DNA from: Patellaria atrata CBS 101060
Lineage: Eukaryota; Ascomycota; Dothideomycetes; Patellariales; Patellariaceae
Reading direction: 5' to 3'
NCBI GenBank assembly: GCA_010093705.1
Contig: MU006116.1
Location: 198,702-262,701, forward strand
Length of the DNA: 64,000 bases
Below, one piece after another: positions 35,030 through 44,896 of this stretch. The position numbers and the translations under genes are program-made. Numbering within the stretch: position 1 is the stretch's first letter; every line of letters starts with the position of its first letter. Below the pieces are notes generated by a model. That model was given only the letters and a program-made list of their open reading frames with translations. It made no database searches and had not been told where the DNA came from.

Positions 35030-36199
35030 ATGAAGTACCAAACTGCGTCCGCCATCCTTGCGCTCGTAGCTACGGCTACCGCACAGTCCTGCCCGGCGAC
35101 CCCCTCGGGCATGGGAACGTCGACAAGCGCCCTCCCTGACCCTTTTAAGTTTCACAGCGGCGCTGATGTGACCACAAAGGACGAATTCATATGCCGACAG
35201 GCCGAGATGTCTCAGCTCTTACAGAAATACGAGCTCGGCACGATGCCACCAAAGCCCCAGACCGTTACCGGATCCATGTCCGGCAGCAACCTTCAAATTT
35301 CAGTCACCGACAACGGAAAATCCATCTCGTTCTCCGTTGGTATCAGGAAGCCATCCGGAAGTGGTCCATTCCCAGCTATCATCGCTTATGGTGCGGCCAG
35401 CATTCCCGTTCCTAACAACGTTGCCACAATCACCTTCAATAATGATGATATTGCTGCCCAGGCAAATACCGGCAGCCGAGGAAACGGCAAGTTCTATACC
35501 CTTTACGGAAGAGATCACTCCGCCGGCGCCACCACCGCATGGGCTTGGGGTGTTGCTCGTATCATTGACGCTCTTGAGTCGACTTCCGCAGCTGGTATCG
35601 ACCCCAAGCGTGTCGGTGTTACCGGGTGTTCCCGCAATGGCAAGGGAGCCTTCATCGCCGGTGCTCTCGAGCCCCGTGTGGCTCTCACCCTCCCTCAAGA
35701 ATCTGGCTCCGGTGGGTCCGCATGCTGGCGTATCTCGAACTGGCAAAAGTCCAACGGTCAGAATGTCCAGACCTCCACTCAAATCATTACCGAGAACGTA
35801 TGGTTCTCTAAGAACTTCGACCCATATGTCAACAACGTCAACTCCCTCCCAGTGGACCACCATTTCTTGGCCGGTTTGGTCGCTCCCCGGGGTTTGTATG
35901 TCATTGAGAACACATCTATGGAATGGCTCGGCGCTACGAGCACATATGGATGCATGCAAGCGGGCAAGAAGATCTACAAAGCTCTCGGTGTCCCGGAGAA
36001 CATGGGTTACTCTCAAGTCGGTGGTCACAACCATTGCCAATTCCCATCTGCACAGAACTCTGAACTCACTGCTTTCATCAACAAGTTCTTGTTGAACCAA
36101 TCTGCTTCGGGCACCGATCTCTTCAGGACCGATGGCAGCTTCAGCAACTACAAGGAGTCCCAATGGAGCGGTTCATGGGCCACCCCAAATCTGGCTTAG
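35030..36199 (+). CDS. Secreted 4-O-methyl-glucuronoyl methylesterase (CE15)
   Basis: The enzyme cleaves the ester bond between lignin alcohols and the 4-O-methyl-glucuronic acid side chains of xylan. The single-exon gene gives 389 aa. Residues 1-18 form a signal peptide (MKYQTASAILALVATATA). The CE15 nucleophile motif is GCSRNGKG with S201. The likely triad Glu is E224 in LPQESG, and the His is H335 in GGHNHCQFP. No cellulose-binding module is present, so the protein is the catalytic domain alone. Third-position C/G preference is much stronger than in neighbours, as in highly expressed fungal secreted enzymes. The identification is firm. Confidence 0.93.
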   Translation: MKYQTASAILALVATATAQSCPATPSGMGTSTSALPDPFKFHSGADVTTKDEFICRQAEMSQLLQKYELGTMPPKPQTVTGSMSGSNLQISVTDNGKSISFSVGIRKPSGSGPFPAIIAYGAASIPVPNNVATITFNNDDIAAQANTGSRGNGKFYTLYGRDHSAGATTAWAWGVARIIDALESTSAAGIDPKRVGVTGCSRNGKGAFIAGALEPRVALTLPQESGSGGSACWRISNWQKSNGQNVQTSTQIITENVWFSKNFDPYVNNVNSLPVDHHFLAGLVAPRGLYVIENTSMEWLGATSTYGCMQAGKKIYKALGVPENMGYSQVGGHNHCQFPSAQNSELTAFINKFLLNQSASGTDLFRTDGSFSNYKESQWSGSWATPNLA

Positions 36200-37009
36200 A
36201 AAAGCCATGTCTTCGTGGAATTGTACGAGCTGGGATGCCGTATTGGGTGATAGGGGTTATAAGGACACTGGTAGTATGCGAGCATTTCTTGTCCTCCTGC
36301 TAAGTGTATCAGTATAGCCCTTATTCTAGTAGCACATTCAAAATACCATTCACTGTTATTACTTGAAGAACATTGCCTTTGAAGTGTTTGACTTGTTCGA
36401 TGATTCGTGACTCGTGATGTCTGTTTGATCTTCTTGCAACTGCATTTCTTCAAGAGTGGAAATCATAAAATTTCGACTAATGTCGGTAATCTAGTGAGTC
36501 CAAGACGCACAAGCGCCGGCAAGAGTAAAAAAACATCGTATCCTAGCCTCGTTCACCATAACCCGCAGTATGCTCACTGGCCTCTCGTTAAGGGTAGAGA
36601 ATCAAGAGCACTTCAGACTATCTAAGGTCTGGTGTTAATGCAGCTCATATGCCTGAGTGGAGTTCGTGACTTGGGCATGGGTTAGGACCCTTTCTAAGAG
36701 TGGGCCTATGGCTAGCTAGGGACAAGAGTTCAGCGGTTTCATGTAGCTTATAATCGCGTGTGGATTTTCGGTCGTGACAAGCTGGAGGGATTTCCTGAGA
36801 ATTGTACAGTCATTCGGTCCTACAACGACATAAAAACAGTTATAACATTAAGAGATGTAGTACGTCATATCGATGGTCAGTACTGAATTTGAATGATTGA
36901 GGATCTAGTATGAGGAGTTGAATAACGGAAGGTTCTAATCTTACGGTGGCGCATGTATTTTCTTGATGGCTTAGTTGTCTTCTATAGACTCGAAGTTACC
37001 TACTTAATT
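36200..37009. other. Intergenic, nothing recognised
   Basis: Converging 3' flanks of the esterase (plus) and the dehydrogenase (minus). Only short frames. Confidence 0.5.
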
Positions 37010-38244
37010 CTAATCTGCTTTCGGACTAACGAGAATCTTGATATGCTCATCTTTATTTTCAATGAGTTCCTTGTATCCCTTTTCCAAAATGTCTTCCAAT
37101 CGGATCCGACTAGTCACCATTTGCTCAAGCCCTTTGAATTTACCTGATTTATCTTAGTTAAGATCAATTTCCCGAGATCGGATAGACAATACCTTCATTA
37201 AATGCTTCCATAGTCTCGGAGAAATCTACATCATCATACGCAAATGACGGTTTGATAGTCACCTCTTTAAACATGAATAAGCCAAAAGGAACTGTGAACT
37301 AAATACACATTAGCGCATTTGTCTCTCTACTATGAAAATTCTTACTCACTGGACTCTCCCAGCCAGCGACGTTGATATAAGTTCCTTGATGTGCCAAAGA
37401 ATCAAAACCATCGTAGCATCCCGCTGGGATTCCGGCGGCATCAAAGACGAATTCAACGCCCTTACCACCCGTCAAAGCTCTGCATCTGTCCCCGACTTTC
37501 TCTTGAATCGGATCGAAGACGGCATCTGCAAGCTCCTCGTTCTGTGCACGTCGTTTTGTCGTTGGCTCAGACACGTAAATTTGGTCTGCACTGCGAGCAC
37601 GTAGAACGAGAATTAATGCTATGCCAATAGGTCCACCACCTAGAATGAGGACTGCCCGACCGAGGAAGGAGTCTATGGCTGCGCTCTTCACTGCTCGCCA
37701 GGCCACTGCTAGTGGTTCTACCAATGCAGCAAACTCTAAGTCTTCGGGGTTTCTCAAGGCATAGCACATACTCTCTTTGACAGCGACGGTTTCAGAGAAA
37801 CCGCCACCGCCTCCACCGGAGAAACCAAGGAATCCCCACTTCAAGCAGGTGTTGGTCTGTGACTTCATACATCGAGGGCAAGAAACACAGTAAAGTCTTG
37901 GATCAACCACCACGGATTGACCTACTTCTAGCTTGGAATTTGCAGGAGCTTGAAGGACGCGACCGCAGAATTCGTGTCCTAAGGTTACGGGTAGAGTATC
38001 GTTGGTGAGAGGATGAGGATGTCCTTCAATAGGAATATTCTGAGGGCCTGCATAGTAATTTCAGTCCCCTACGATACGGATGTAGTGTTGAAAAGGATAA
38101 CATACCCACGAGATATTCATGTAGATCGGTTCCACAAATTCCACACCATTCTACAGCTATCAAAGCTTCGTCATCTTTCGCCTGGGGAACCTCGACATCT
38201 CTGATTCTAATATCCTTTTTTCCGTAAAACTGGGCAGCTTTCAT
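37010..38244 (-). CDS. Zinc-dependent (R,R)-butanediol dehydrogenase-type MDR, four exons
   Basis: Members of this medium-chain dehydrogenase group oxidise 2,3-butanediol or related polyols with NAD(P). Exons 38244-38106, 38047-37350, 37298-37193 and 37143-37010 sum to 359 codons with consistent phases (358 aa). Catalytic-zinc residues are C37 (CGICGTDLHE) and H71-E72 (TLGHEF). Four structural-zinc cysteines lie in LYCVSCPRCMKSQTNTCLK. The Rossmann loop is LGGGPIG. A glycine run (GFSGGGGGGFSE) sits in the usual GG.AEY position. The C-terminus, GKFKGLEQMVTSRI to the end, is recovered only by splicing a short last intron with a ctaac branch point. Exact substrate is not determined. Confidence 0.9.
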
Positions 38245-38622
38245 TTCTTCTTCACGATCCTCTCTACTTAGGGATCTTTAGACTGTAATCTGAAGACTAT
38301 CGGTCATGTATCCAATGTATTATACAACGAGCGGTTTTCCACTTGCTGAACCGATTGGCTAACATTTTCCGACGGGCTGGTCAATGGTGCGTTAATATCA
38401 GCTTCAAGTGAAGGTCGAGGTTCAAGGTCGGGTATTCTAAACGGGTATTCTGCTGCAGTTCTCCAAAGGTATTCTAAAAAGGGCATTGTAAAGAGGGGAG
38501 AACCTGCTGATTAATCGTGTCATATTTTAACCTCAACCTAGTTCTACCGTAAGCAGTGACCGAAAAGAAGTGCATCATACAAAATACTGGACGCCGTACT
38601 TTGACTGACTGTTTTCATTTCA
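38245..38622. other. Divergent intergenic region
   Basis: 378 bp between the dehydrogenase (minus) and the IMPACT-domain gene (plus), so it is a possible shared promoter. No motif I can support. Confidence 0.5.
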
Positions 38623-39351
38623 ATGTCACTGAAGCGCCCTCGGTCGTCTTCATCAGCTAGCAGTATCTATGTCTCATCTTCGATAGAGGACCGAAAGTCA
38701 ACGTTCCTGGCCCACTATTCGCCTTCTCCAACGGCTGACGTTCGTGCAATACAAAATCAAACCGTCCTGAAGACTGCGTCGCATCGTGTCGCAGCTTGGA
38801 GAATACCTTCCACCCAGCAAACACTTGATTCTAGAAATCGCATCTATAAAACTGGGTACGATGATGATGGTGAGAATAATGCGGGAAGGAAACTACTCAG
38901 AGTACTTGAAGAGACGGATGTTGTTGGCGCAGTCGTTGTTGCGCGATGGTATGGGGGGATATTATTGGGCCCGGTAAGATTCACTCATATCGAGCGCTGT
39001 GCACAAGACGTAATATCGACATGGAAACATAAGCAGAGGTGTGCTGAATCGGAAAATCCTAAACAAAAAGCGCAGAAAATTGTGGATGATAAGAAAGAAA
39101 AAAACCGCTTGACTCATGAATTAATCGAACGTGATGGGAATATTGTAGTCTTGAGAGAGCTTTTGAGAGACACATTGGCAAAAAAATTGAACAGTCCAGG
39201 ATCACGCAAAACACAGACACCTACGAAGATACCGGACTATAATAAGCTGGGACTTGAAGCTCTGATACGGTTGAATAAGGCCAAAGACGCTACAATCACT
39301 TGGCTGTTGAAAGAGATTGAGGAAGCAGAATCTTCCCTTCAGATAGGTTGA
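38623..39351 (+). CDS. IMPACT (UPF0029) domain protein with coiled-coil tail
   Basis: The IMPACT fold is found in yeast Yih1 and mammalian IMPACT, which bind Gcn1 and dampen Gcn2 activation; many other fungal members are uncharacterised. This single-exon gene gives 242 aa. The domain covers roughly residues 25-130 with the diagnostic DDDGENNAGRKLLRVLEE and VVARWYGGILLGPVRF. The N-terminal RWD domain of Yih1 is absent and replaced by a Ser-rich leader. Residues 130-242 are charged and helical-looking, and probably form a coiled coil. It is therefore an IMPACT-only paralogue rather than a Yih1 orthologue. Confidence 0.85.
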   Translation: MSLKRPRSSSSASSIYVSSSIEDRKSTFLAHYSPSPTADVRAIQNQTVLKTASHRVAAWRIPSTQQTLDSRNRIYKTGYDDDGENNAGRKLLRVLEETDVVGAVVVARWYGGILLGPVRFTHIERCAQDVISTWKHKQRCAESENPKQKAQKIVDDKKEKNRLTHELIERDGNIVVLRELLRDTLAKKLNSPGSRKTQTPTKIPDYNKLGLEALIRLNKAKDATITWLLKEIEEAESSLQIG

Positions 39352-40740
39352 CGACATAGTGTCTTCTGTTGGGATACCTGATGGTGCATTCTTTCTCCTT
39401 ACTGGATAGCCCTTGGTTAAGACTTTCCTTTGAGACTATCAACGGCCCGTCGTATCTCCTTAGTCAACCTTATTATTCTTTCTCCAATCTGTCGTCGCTT
39501 CCGCCGTTGTGTTGTTCCTCGTCTGCTATAGCTCGCTCTCAACGTAGTTTTCTGCTCTCAATATCGGAAAGTCGAGACATACCAAAGATGACCGTCTATG
39601 TGTAGGATTTTACCGTACGAGGACGAGCAGCGGAGGCGGTTGTGTTATAAGATCCACGTCCCCATCCGTCAGGAGTTGTTTTGAAAGCGTACGGAGGGCC
39701 ATGAAACAACAAACCCGACCTCGAGGTTGTATACATAGCCGCACTCTCTTAGATACGACAAGTGGCAAATTTCACTGGTTCGCTGTACATAATGGACCAC
39801 AGATATTCTGACCTAGTGAAGGTAAGATAAGCTACGAAATGCGCTATAAAGGCAACGGCTAATGCTGTTTAGTTCAGATATGAAATGCTTGTAGGACATA
39901 TTATTGTGGACGGAGCCTCTGGGATAATCTTTATCTAGAATTGGAGTAATTTCATGAGAAAGCCTTAATGGGCCCCTCATCTGCCTCAATCATTTGGTGG
40001 TGTGTTGCAGAATATTCTCCCTCTTCAAACAAGAGCTCCCGATAGTTCAACTCAAGGTCATCACACCCTTATACTGTTCCTAGGGAACATGTATATCATT
40101 TGAATACAACACGATTTTTCAACCAACAGTACCTGGAGAGACTCTTTGATTCAGTGCAGATGTCTATAAAGTCTATGGAAATATAACATATGTTCAATAA
40201 TGTTACCAAACAATATGAAGAATTTTCGAACGAATGATGGGTACGTTGTACAGTATCTAACGGAATAAATCCGTACGGTTTAATATAGATTCCGGTTAAA
40301 GTTAGCGCAGTCTATTTGTAAGTTTCAGTGTTAACTATGTATCCCACATAGTATAAGTACGGTACCTTAAGTAGGTACCTTAGCGAGCGTAAAGTAAGGT
40401 ACTGAACGGTACTGGTGATGGATGTCGGGTTGCCTCATTCCTCCAAGGGCTCTCCTTTTAGATAACTGGTACTAGAGCTGTTCAAGTAACGTTCAAGGTC
40501 TCATGCTCTTTGGTAAGGTACCTCAAGCCGCTGCCTTACTATTATCACCTATTAGTCAGGCAGTAGTGATTGAGGTGATCTGCAACTTCTCCATGAACCA
40601 CTGAAACTACTCCATGACGTTATTCAGTTATATTTCATTATGTTTATATATTTCTACCTTGTGTGCAATATACATGACCTGCAGAAGGGGCTAGCCCTGA
40701 CGGGCGCCTCTACCTTCTATCAAAGCGGTAATCTACGTCG
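39352..40740. other. Gene-free stretch
   Basis: No supported frame. A patch at about 40360-40410 repeats ggtacct/ggtact words several times. Confidence 0.5.
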
Positions 40741-42843
40741 TCACGGCCATAACCCCCCTTGACCGAAACCCTCCGTCTTGACAATCCATTCTGAAGGCCA
40801 GGATGTTCTATCAGCTGCCATCATAGCAACAGCAAGTAGTAAACCTCCGCTCGCTGGAAAATATGGCGTTGGAACTCTCGTTCCGCCAACCGGCATCCCT
40901 ACATCATCAAATTTGTATTCATCGTGCAACAAGAACCCTACAGCGCGTTCCGCGTCTCCAAACTTAGCGGCAGCCATGGAAAACAGTGGAAAATCCCAAC
41001 CGTATGAAAAGGTGAAGTTCCATGTTTCGAAGATCTTATCAAGTGTAGCTCGCATGATCGTATTGTTAATATTCAAACCTGACGGCAGTAGGGCAATGGG
41101 CATTAACATGGTAGGATGGTCTTCTGTGTATGCTGACGTATTCCACATGTCCCCGATGCCTTCGTAAGTCACATACATCCCGTCCTGTATGGGTAAAGGA
41201 GCTAGGTTGCTTGCCACTTCTGTCCACGTTGCCGGTACCGGTTTGCCTTGACGTCGTTGCCATTTCGACGCAACGTCCAGACCAAATCGCCAGTACGCTA
41301 ATTCATACATTGGGTTTCGAGTGGCGTTTGGGGGTGTATTTTCCGAAGCCGGATACATGGGGGGGCCAAGGTCATAGAAACTGGTCGTCTGATTGAAGAA
41401 GGCGTAACTAGTCATAAAGTCGGCAGTCCCTTTGATAATCGCATCCCATTTTTTCAGCGTACGATGCTTGTTCTGTGACCTAGAGTACTCTAGCTCTGCA
41501 AAGAAGATTGGATGTGGTTGCTGCCAGATGAGGAGACTGTTAATTTCTCCTGGGGCCGATCGACCCGTTGGATCGCTCATTTTCCCCCATCTAGCTCCGG
41601 TGTAGCCTTGATTACGAGCTCTAGGGAAGCTAGCAGCAAGGAATCGCTCGTAGACCCCTGGTACATGAAGGTTTAGTATCTGTCTTTTACCCCAAAGGAT
41701 CCAGTGGGTGGAATGCCAGATAACCATCTCAAGGTGAAACTTCCCGTACCAGCCGTTGTTGACCAGACCTGATTCTTGCGGGGGGTCTCGGGAGGCTCCA
41801 TTCACGGCTAGAAGGTATTGAGAGAGTATGATGCGGCGTTGTAGCTCTGTAGCAGACTGATTAGCGCTGGAGGTGAGATCAACGAACGCGCCCGTTGACC
41901 AATACTCTTCCCAATGGTCAGATGAAGCAGATTTGACGTTTCGAAAGTCTGGTAAATGAGCAGGCTCGGAGGGCGAGAAGTTGACGGTAAAGGTTAGAGT
42001 ATCACTAAACGGCGACCTTAACATAAATCTGTGTCTAGAGGATCCAAGGCGGTCTAGTTTCGCTTGTCCTTGCCATCTAATGCTGGTGAAATACGTTGTT
42101 GTGTCGAGATTATGCCTGATATGAGCCTCCTGATAGGTCTTTTTGAGGGTGGTTGTGTGCTTCTCGGTCGCATTCCATACGCCAACAAAGGGGGCCTCGA
42201 ACTTTGTTTTACCATCTTGACCATAAGGGAAATCGATAAATATTGACAACTGACCCAAGGACAGAAGTGATGTCTTCACCTGAACGGCTATGGCATCTCG
42301 ATTCGGATCTGCAATGGTTTGCACAGTAACTTCATGCGCGCCTAATTTGAAAGACGAATGAATCACTCCAGAGTAAAGATCTAAATACTGTTTTGTCTTA
42401 GTCAAATCCTTCTCTGTTACGTTACTCGAGAAATCAAAGCCGACCCTGGCGAGGTTGATTCTATGTGGATTTCCTATCAACCATTGGGATATATCTCGCT
42501 GCGCGGGATTGGGCTGATTGTAGGTAACAAGTCTCCCATGGGTCCACCATTGTAGTCCAGTAAAATCATCTATCGATGTCTGACCCGGAGTTGTTGGTAA
42601 GGAGACATTGTGCCAACCCCACGAGGATAACGTGTTGAAGGGACGGAAGGTTTGGAGCCCAGTTATATCTGCGCCGAAACCCAAATTTCCATTCCCAACC
42701 TGCATAGGTGTATCATCGGAAGATGCATTGCGGTAGGGGTTGAAACGAGTAACAACTCTACGTCGGTCGATGGTAGTACTCGTACATATTGTAGGAAGAA
42801 TGGCGTGCCATAAAAGCAGCAAGCTAGTCAGGGAAATCAGCAT
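40741..42843 (-). CDS. Secreted six-hairpin glycosidase-like enzyme
   Basis: A single-exon gene of 700 aa from the ATG at 42843. Residues 1-22 are a signal peptide (MLISLTSLLLLWHAILPTIC). The N-terminal third is a beta-rich domain (PMQVGNGNLGFGADITG). The middle and C-terminus resemble an (alpha/alpha)6 barrel, with GWYGKFHLEMVIWHSTHW, ARWGKMSDPTGRSAPGE and LLIWQQPHPIFFAELEY, sequences that recur in proteins annotated as six-hairpin glycosidases near GH65/GH95. I cannot fix the GH family or substrate from memory. Several N-glycosylation sequons (NVS, NATR, NTS) fit secretion. Alternatives are an acid-trehalase-like or fucosidase-like enzyme. Confidence 0.75.
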   Translation of the reverse strand: MLISLTSLLLLWHAILPTICTSTTIDRRRVVTRFNPYRNASSDDTPMQVGNGNLGFGADITGLQTFRPFNTLSSWGWHNVSLPTTPGQTSIDDFTGLQWWTHGRLVTYNQPNPAQRDISQWLIGNPHRINLARVGFDFSSNVTEKDLTKTKQYLDLYSGVIHSSFKLGAHEVTVQTIADPNRDAIAVQVKTSLLSLGQLSIFIDFPYGQDGKTKFEAPFVGVWNATEKHTTTLKKTYQEAHIRHNLDTTTYFTSIRWQGQAKLDRLGSSRHRFMLRSPFSDTLTFTVNFSPSEPAHLPDFRNVKSASSDHWEEYWSTGAFVDLTSSANQSATELQRRIILSQYLLAVNGASRDPPQESGLVNNGWYGKFHLEMVIWHSTHWILWGKRQILNLHVPGVYERFLAASFPRARNQGYTGARWGKMSDPTGRSAPGEINSLLIWQQPHPIFFAELEYSRSQNKHRTLKKWDAIIKGTADFMTSYAFFNQTTSFYDLGPPMYPASENTPPNATRNPMYELAYWRFGLDVASKWQRRQGKPVPATWTEVASNLAPLPIQDGMYVTYEGIGDMWNTSAYTEDHPTMLMPIALLPSGLNINNTIMRATLDKIFETWNFTFSYGWDFPLFSMAAAKFGDAERAVGFLLHDEYKFDDVGMPVGGTRVPTPYFPASGGLLLAVAMMAADRTSWPSEWIVKTEGFGQGGLWP

Positions 42844-44896
42844 GGTGTAATTTCTTCAGGAGAGAAAACATACCGTGAAGTCACAGGCCATGGCTATGGG
42901 CTTTAAGTCGTTGTCGATATGACGATATTAAGGTGATACCAGGTTTAGAGGAGTGATTTCAGCCGCGATAGGTTTTACTGTAGTTCTACTGTATGAAGCC
43001 CCGCAGCTACCTTCTTATATTACTGCCACCTCACTACCTTACCTCCCCGCGGTCATACATCAGTCTTATATTTTCTGTATCTGGAGTAATTCATGTCAAT
43101 CGAGTGCATGGAGAAGACTGAGGCCATCGAAATGTTGGAGAGTCGTTTATCCAGTAGTTCTACAGTATCTATTAGTGCACAGTTTCGCACCAATTGCTGT
43201 AGTACTGTAAAAGTCAAAGAGAAAATACAAGTCTTTCCAATTTTCGTTTCCAACCAGCAGATTAAATATCAATGCTAACGGAGTAGAACTACAGTACAAT
43301 ATGAAGCGTCTCAATTTCCCCCCCAAAAAAGGCAGGTTCAGCGTCAACTCCCTGAACCTATTTCCGCATGTCTGTATCCTCTCTCTCCACTTCTTTAGAG
43401 TGCTGTGAGCAGAGTTTAAAGGTATTGTTTATTTTTGTTCGCTCATAGCAAAATTCGTGAAAGGTCAATTTCGATGTGTCCTCCTTTTAACGTATTTCCT
43501 TATGGATTACAGCACTACGCCCGATTTTGGGCTTCATGCCAGTCGGACAATGGAGGCCTGACTTTCTAGAACTAGAAATGATCCCTCTAGTTTCCTCGTT
43601 CACACACCTGGAGATTTCCCCATCCCAAATTCCAGTCATAATGGGTTGCTGTCGAGGTATTTGGACATATAGAGAAGATTGCAGTTGTTGTAAAGAGTCT
43701 CGTCGAGAACGGGCATCCAGTCCAAGTTATACGTGGAAGACAGTTCGAAGAAATGGATGAGAAAACAGGGGCTACGTTCGTTCGAGTATACACAGTATGG
43801 TCCCTACGGTTTGTTCGAGGTGAAACAACTAGAGCATCTGCAAACACTCAACGGGGAGGAGAAGCACCTTTCGGCAATCATGCTTGATCAGATGAAGAGC
43901 AAATATAACACAGTGCAGTGAGTACTTCGGGATTCCCGTCGCGATGATCGACGGGGAGCATTCAAAATTATTCCTCGACTTCTAAGTTCCGTTTCTATGG
44001 TAGGTCGGCGAGTTTTGGGACCTCTACTTGTAGTTCTACTGTACTGGACTGTACGTACATAAGAAATCAAGCAACATGACTCCCTCCTATTAGCTCTACT
44101 CCTACTCCTACCAGGCGAATCAATATGCATTGCACCGCAGTTTTCGGTGTTGGATTTGGGGTTTTGCGATGCTAGTTCTCTATCTGACTGGCTGCGAGAC
44201 AATGCTTCTCGCTCCTTCGTGCTGGGTGCAAGGGGCGGGACTTTTGGGGGCCGCAGTGATCTCCATCTCCCGGTTTTCCAGAAATTGTTCCCTGGAATCT
44301 TTTTCTTCCACCTCATAGTCTTTCCAGAACGATGACAATAGTTTCTTCGTAAAAGGGAGCTCGTCCTATACTTCCTCGCATGAATCTATGACCCGATCCA
44401 ATGATCAAGCAGTTGCAAAGAAGCAACTTGTAACGCGAAGAGACTAGATACTAGACGATGTACCAAATCTGATTCAATGACAGAAGGCCCAAAAAAACAC
44501 CAATGTAGGACGGGGGCGGAGCCATCCATCGCACAGATCCTATCCTGTCCAGATACACCTGCAGCTATTATCACGTACCTACCTTAGTCCTAGGACTGCA
44601 CTATACTCGGCAAACTTCGAACGTTGGTGGCTACCTCCAATGGAACCTCCATCAAGTCCCCGATGGACGTTACCACGTTTTCTAGTGTCTGTCCACACTT
44701 AATGCCTGCTTCTCTCCTGCTTTTCATTTCTATCATAATACGGTAGTCATTCTGATACTATACTACTAAGCACTGTCATTACTTGGTTAACCCCCTTCCA
44801 CTACCTAGATTCTGAGGTATCAACAAACACTACTACTTCCACTTATCTCTCGCCTACTATAATAGGACCCCCTTTTCTACAAAGAGCTTAGGATTT
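42844..44896. other. Gene-free stretch with a MITE
   Basis: Contains the MITE at 42978-43294 and a solitary end-like sequence at 44029-44043. Frames here are short and overlap. The last part is the ABC transporter promoter. Confidence 0.5.
42978..43294. mobile_element. MITE, Tc1/mariner type, 317 bp
   Basis: The ends are 13-bp perfect terminal inverted repeats (CTGTAGTTCTACT at 42978-42990 and its reverse complement at 43282-43294). TA flanks both ends (42976-42977 and 43295-43296), as expected for Tc1/mariner target duplication. No transposase is encoded. A related internal word lies at 43154-43167. The element sits in the promoter side of the glycosidase-like gene, about 135 bp from its ATG. 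Confidence 0.7.

Noticed and set aside
35300-36163. 287-aa open frame antisense to the CE15 esterase, and a 252-aa plus-strand frame in another phase
   Set aside because: Both are shadows of the GC3-rich esterase gene, which has clear catalytic motifs.
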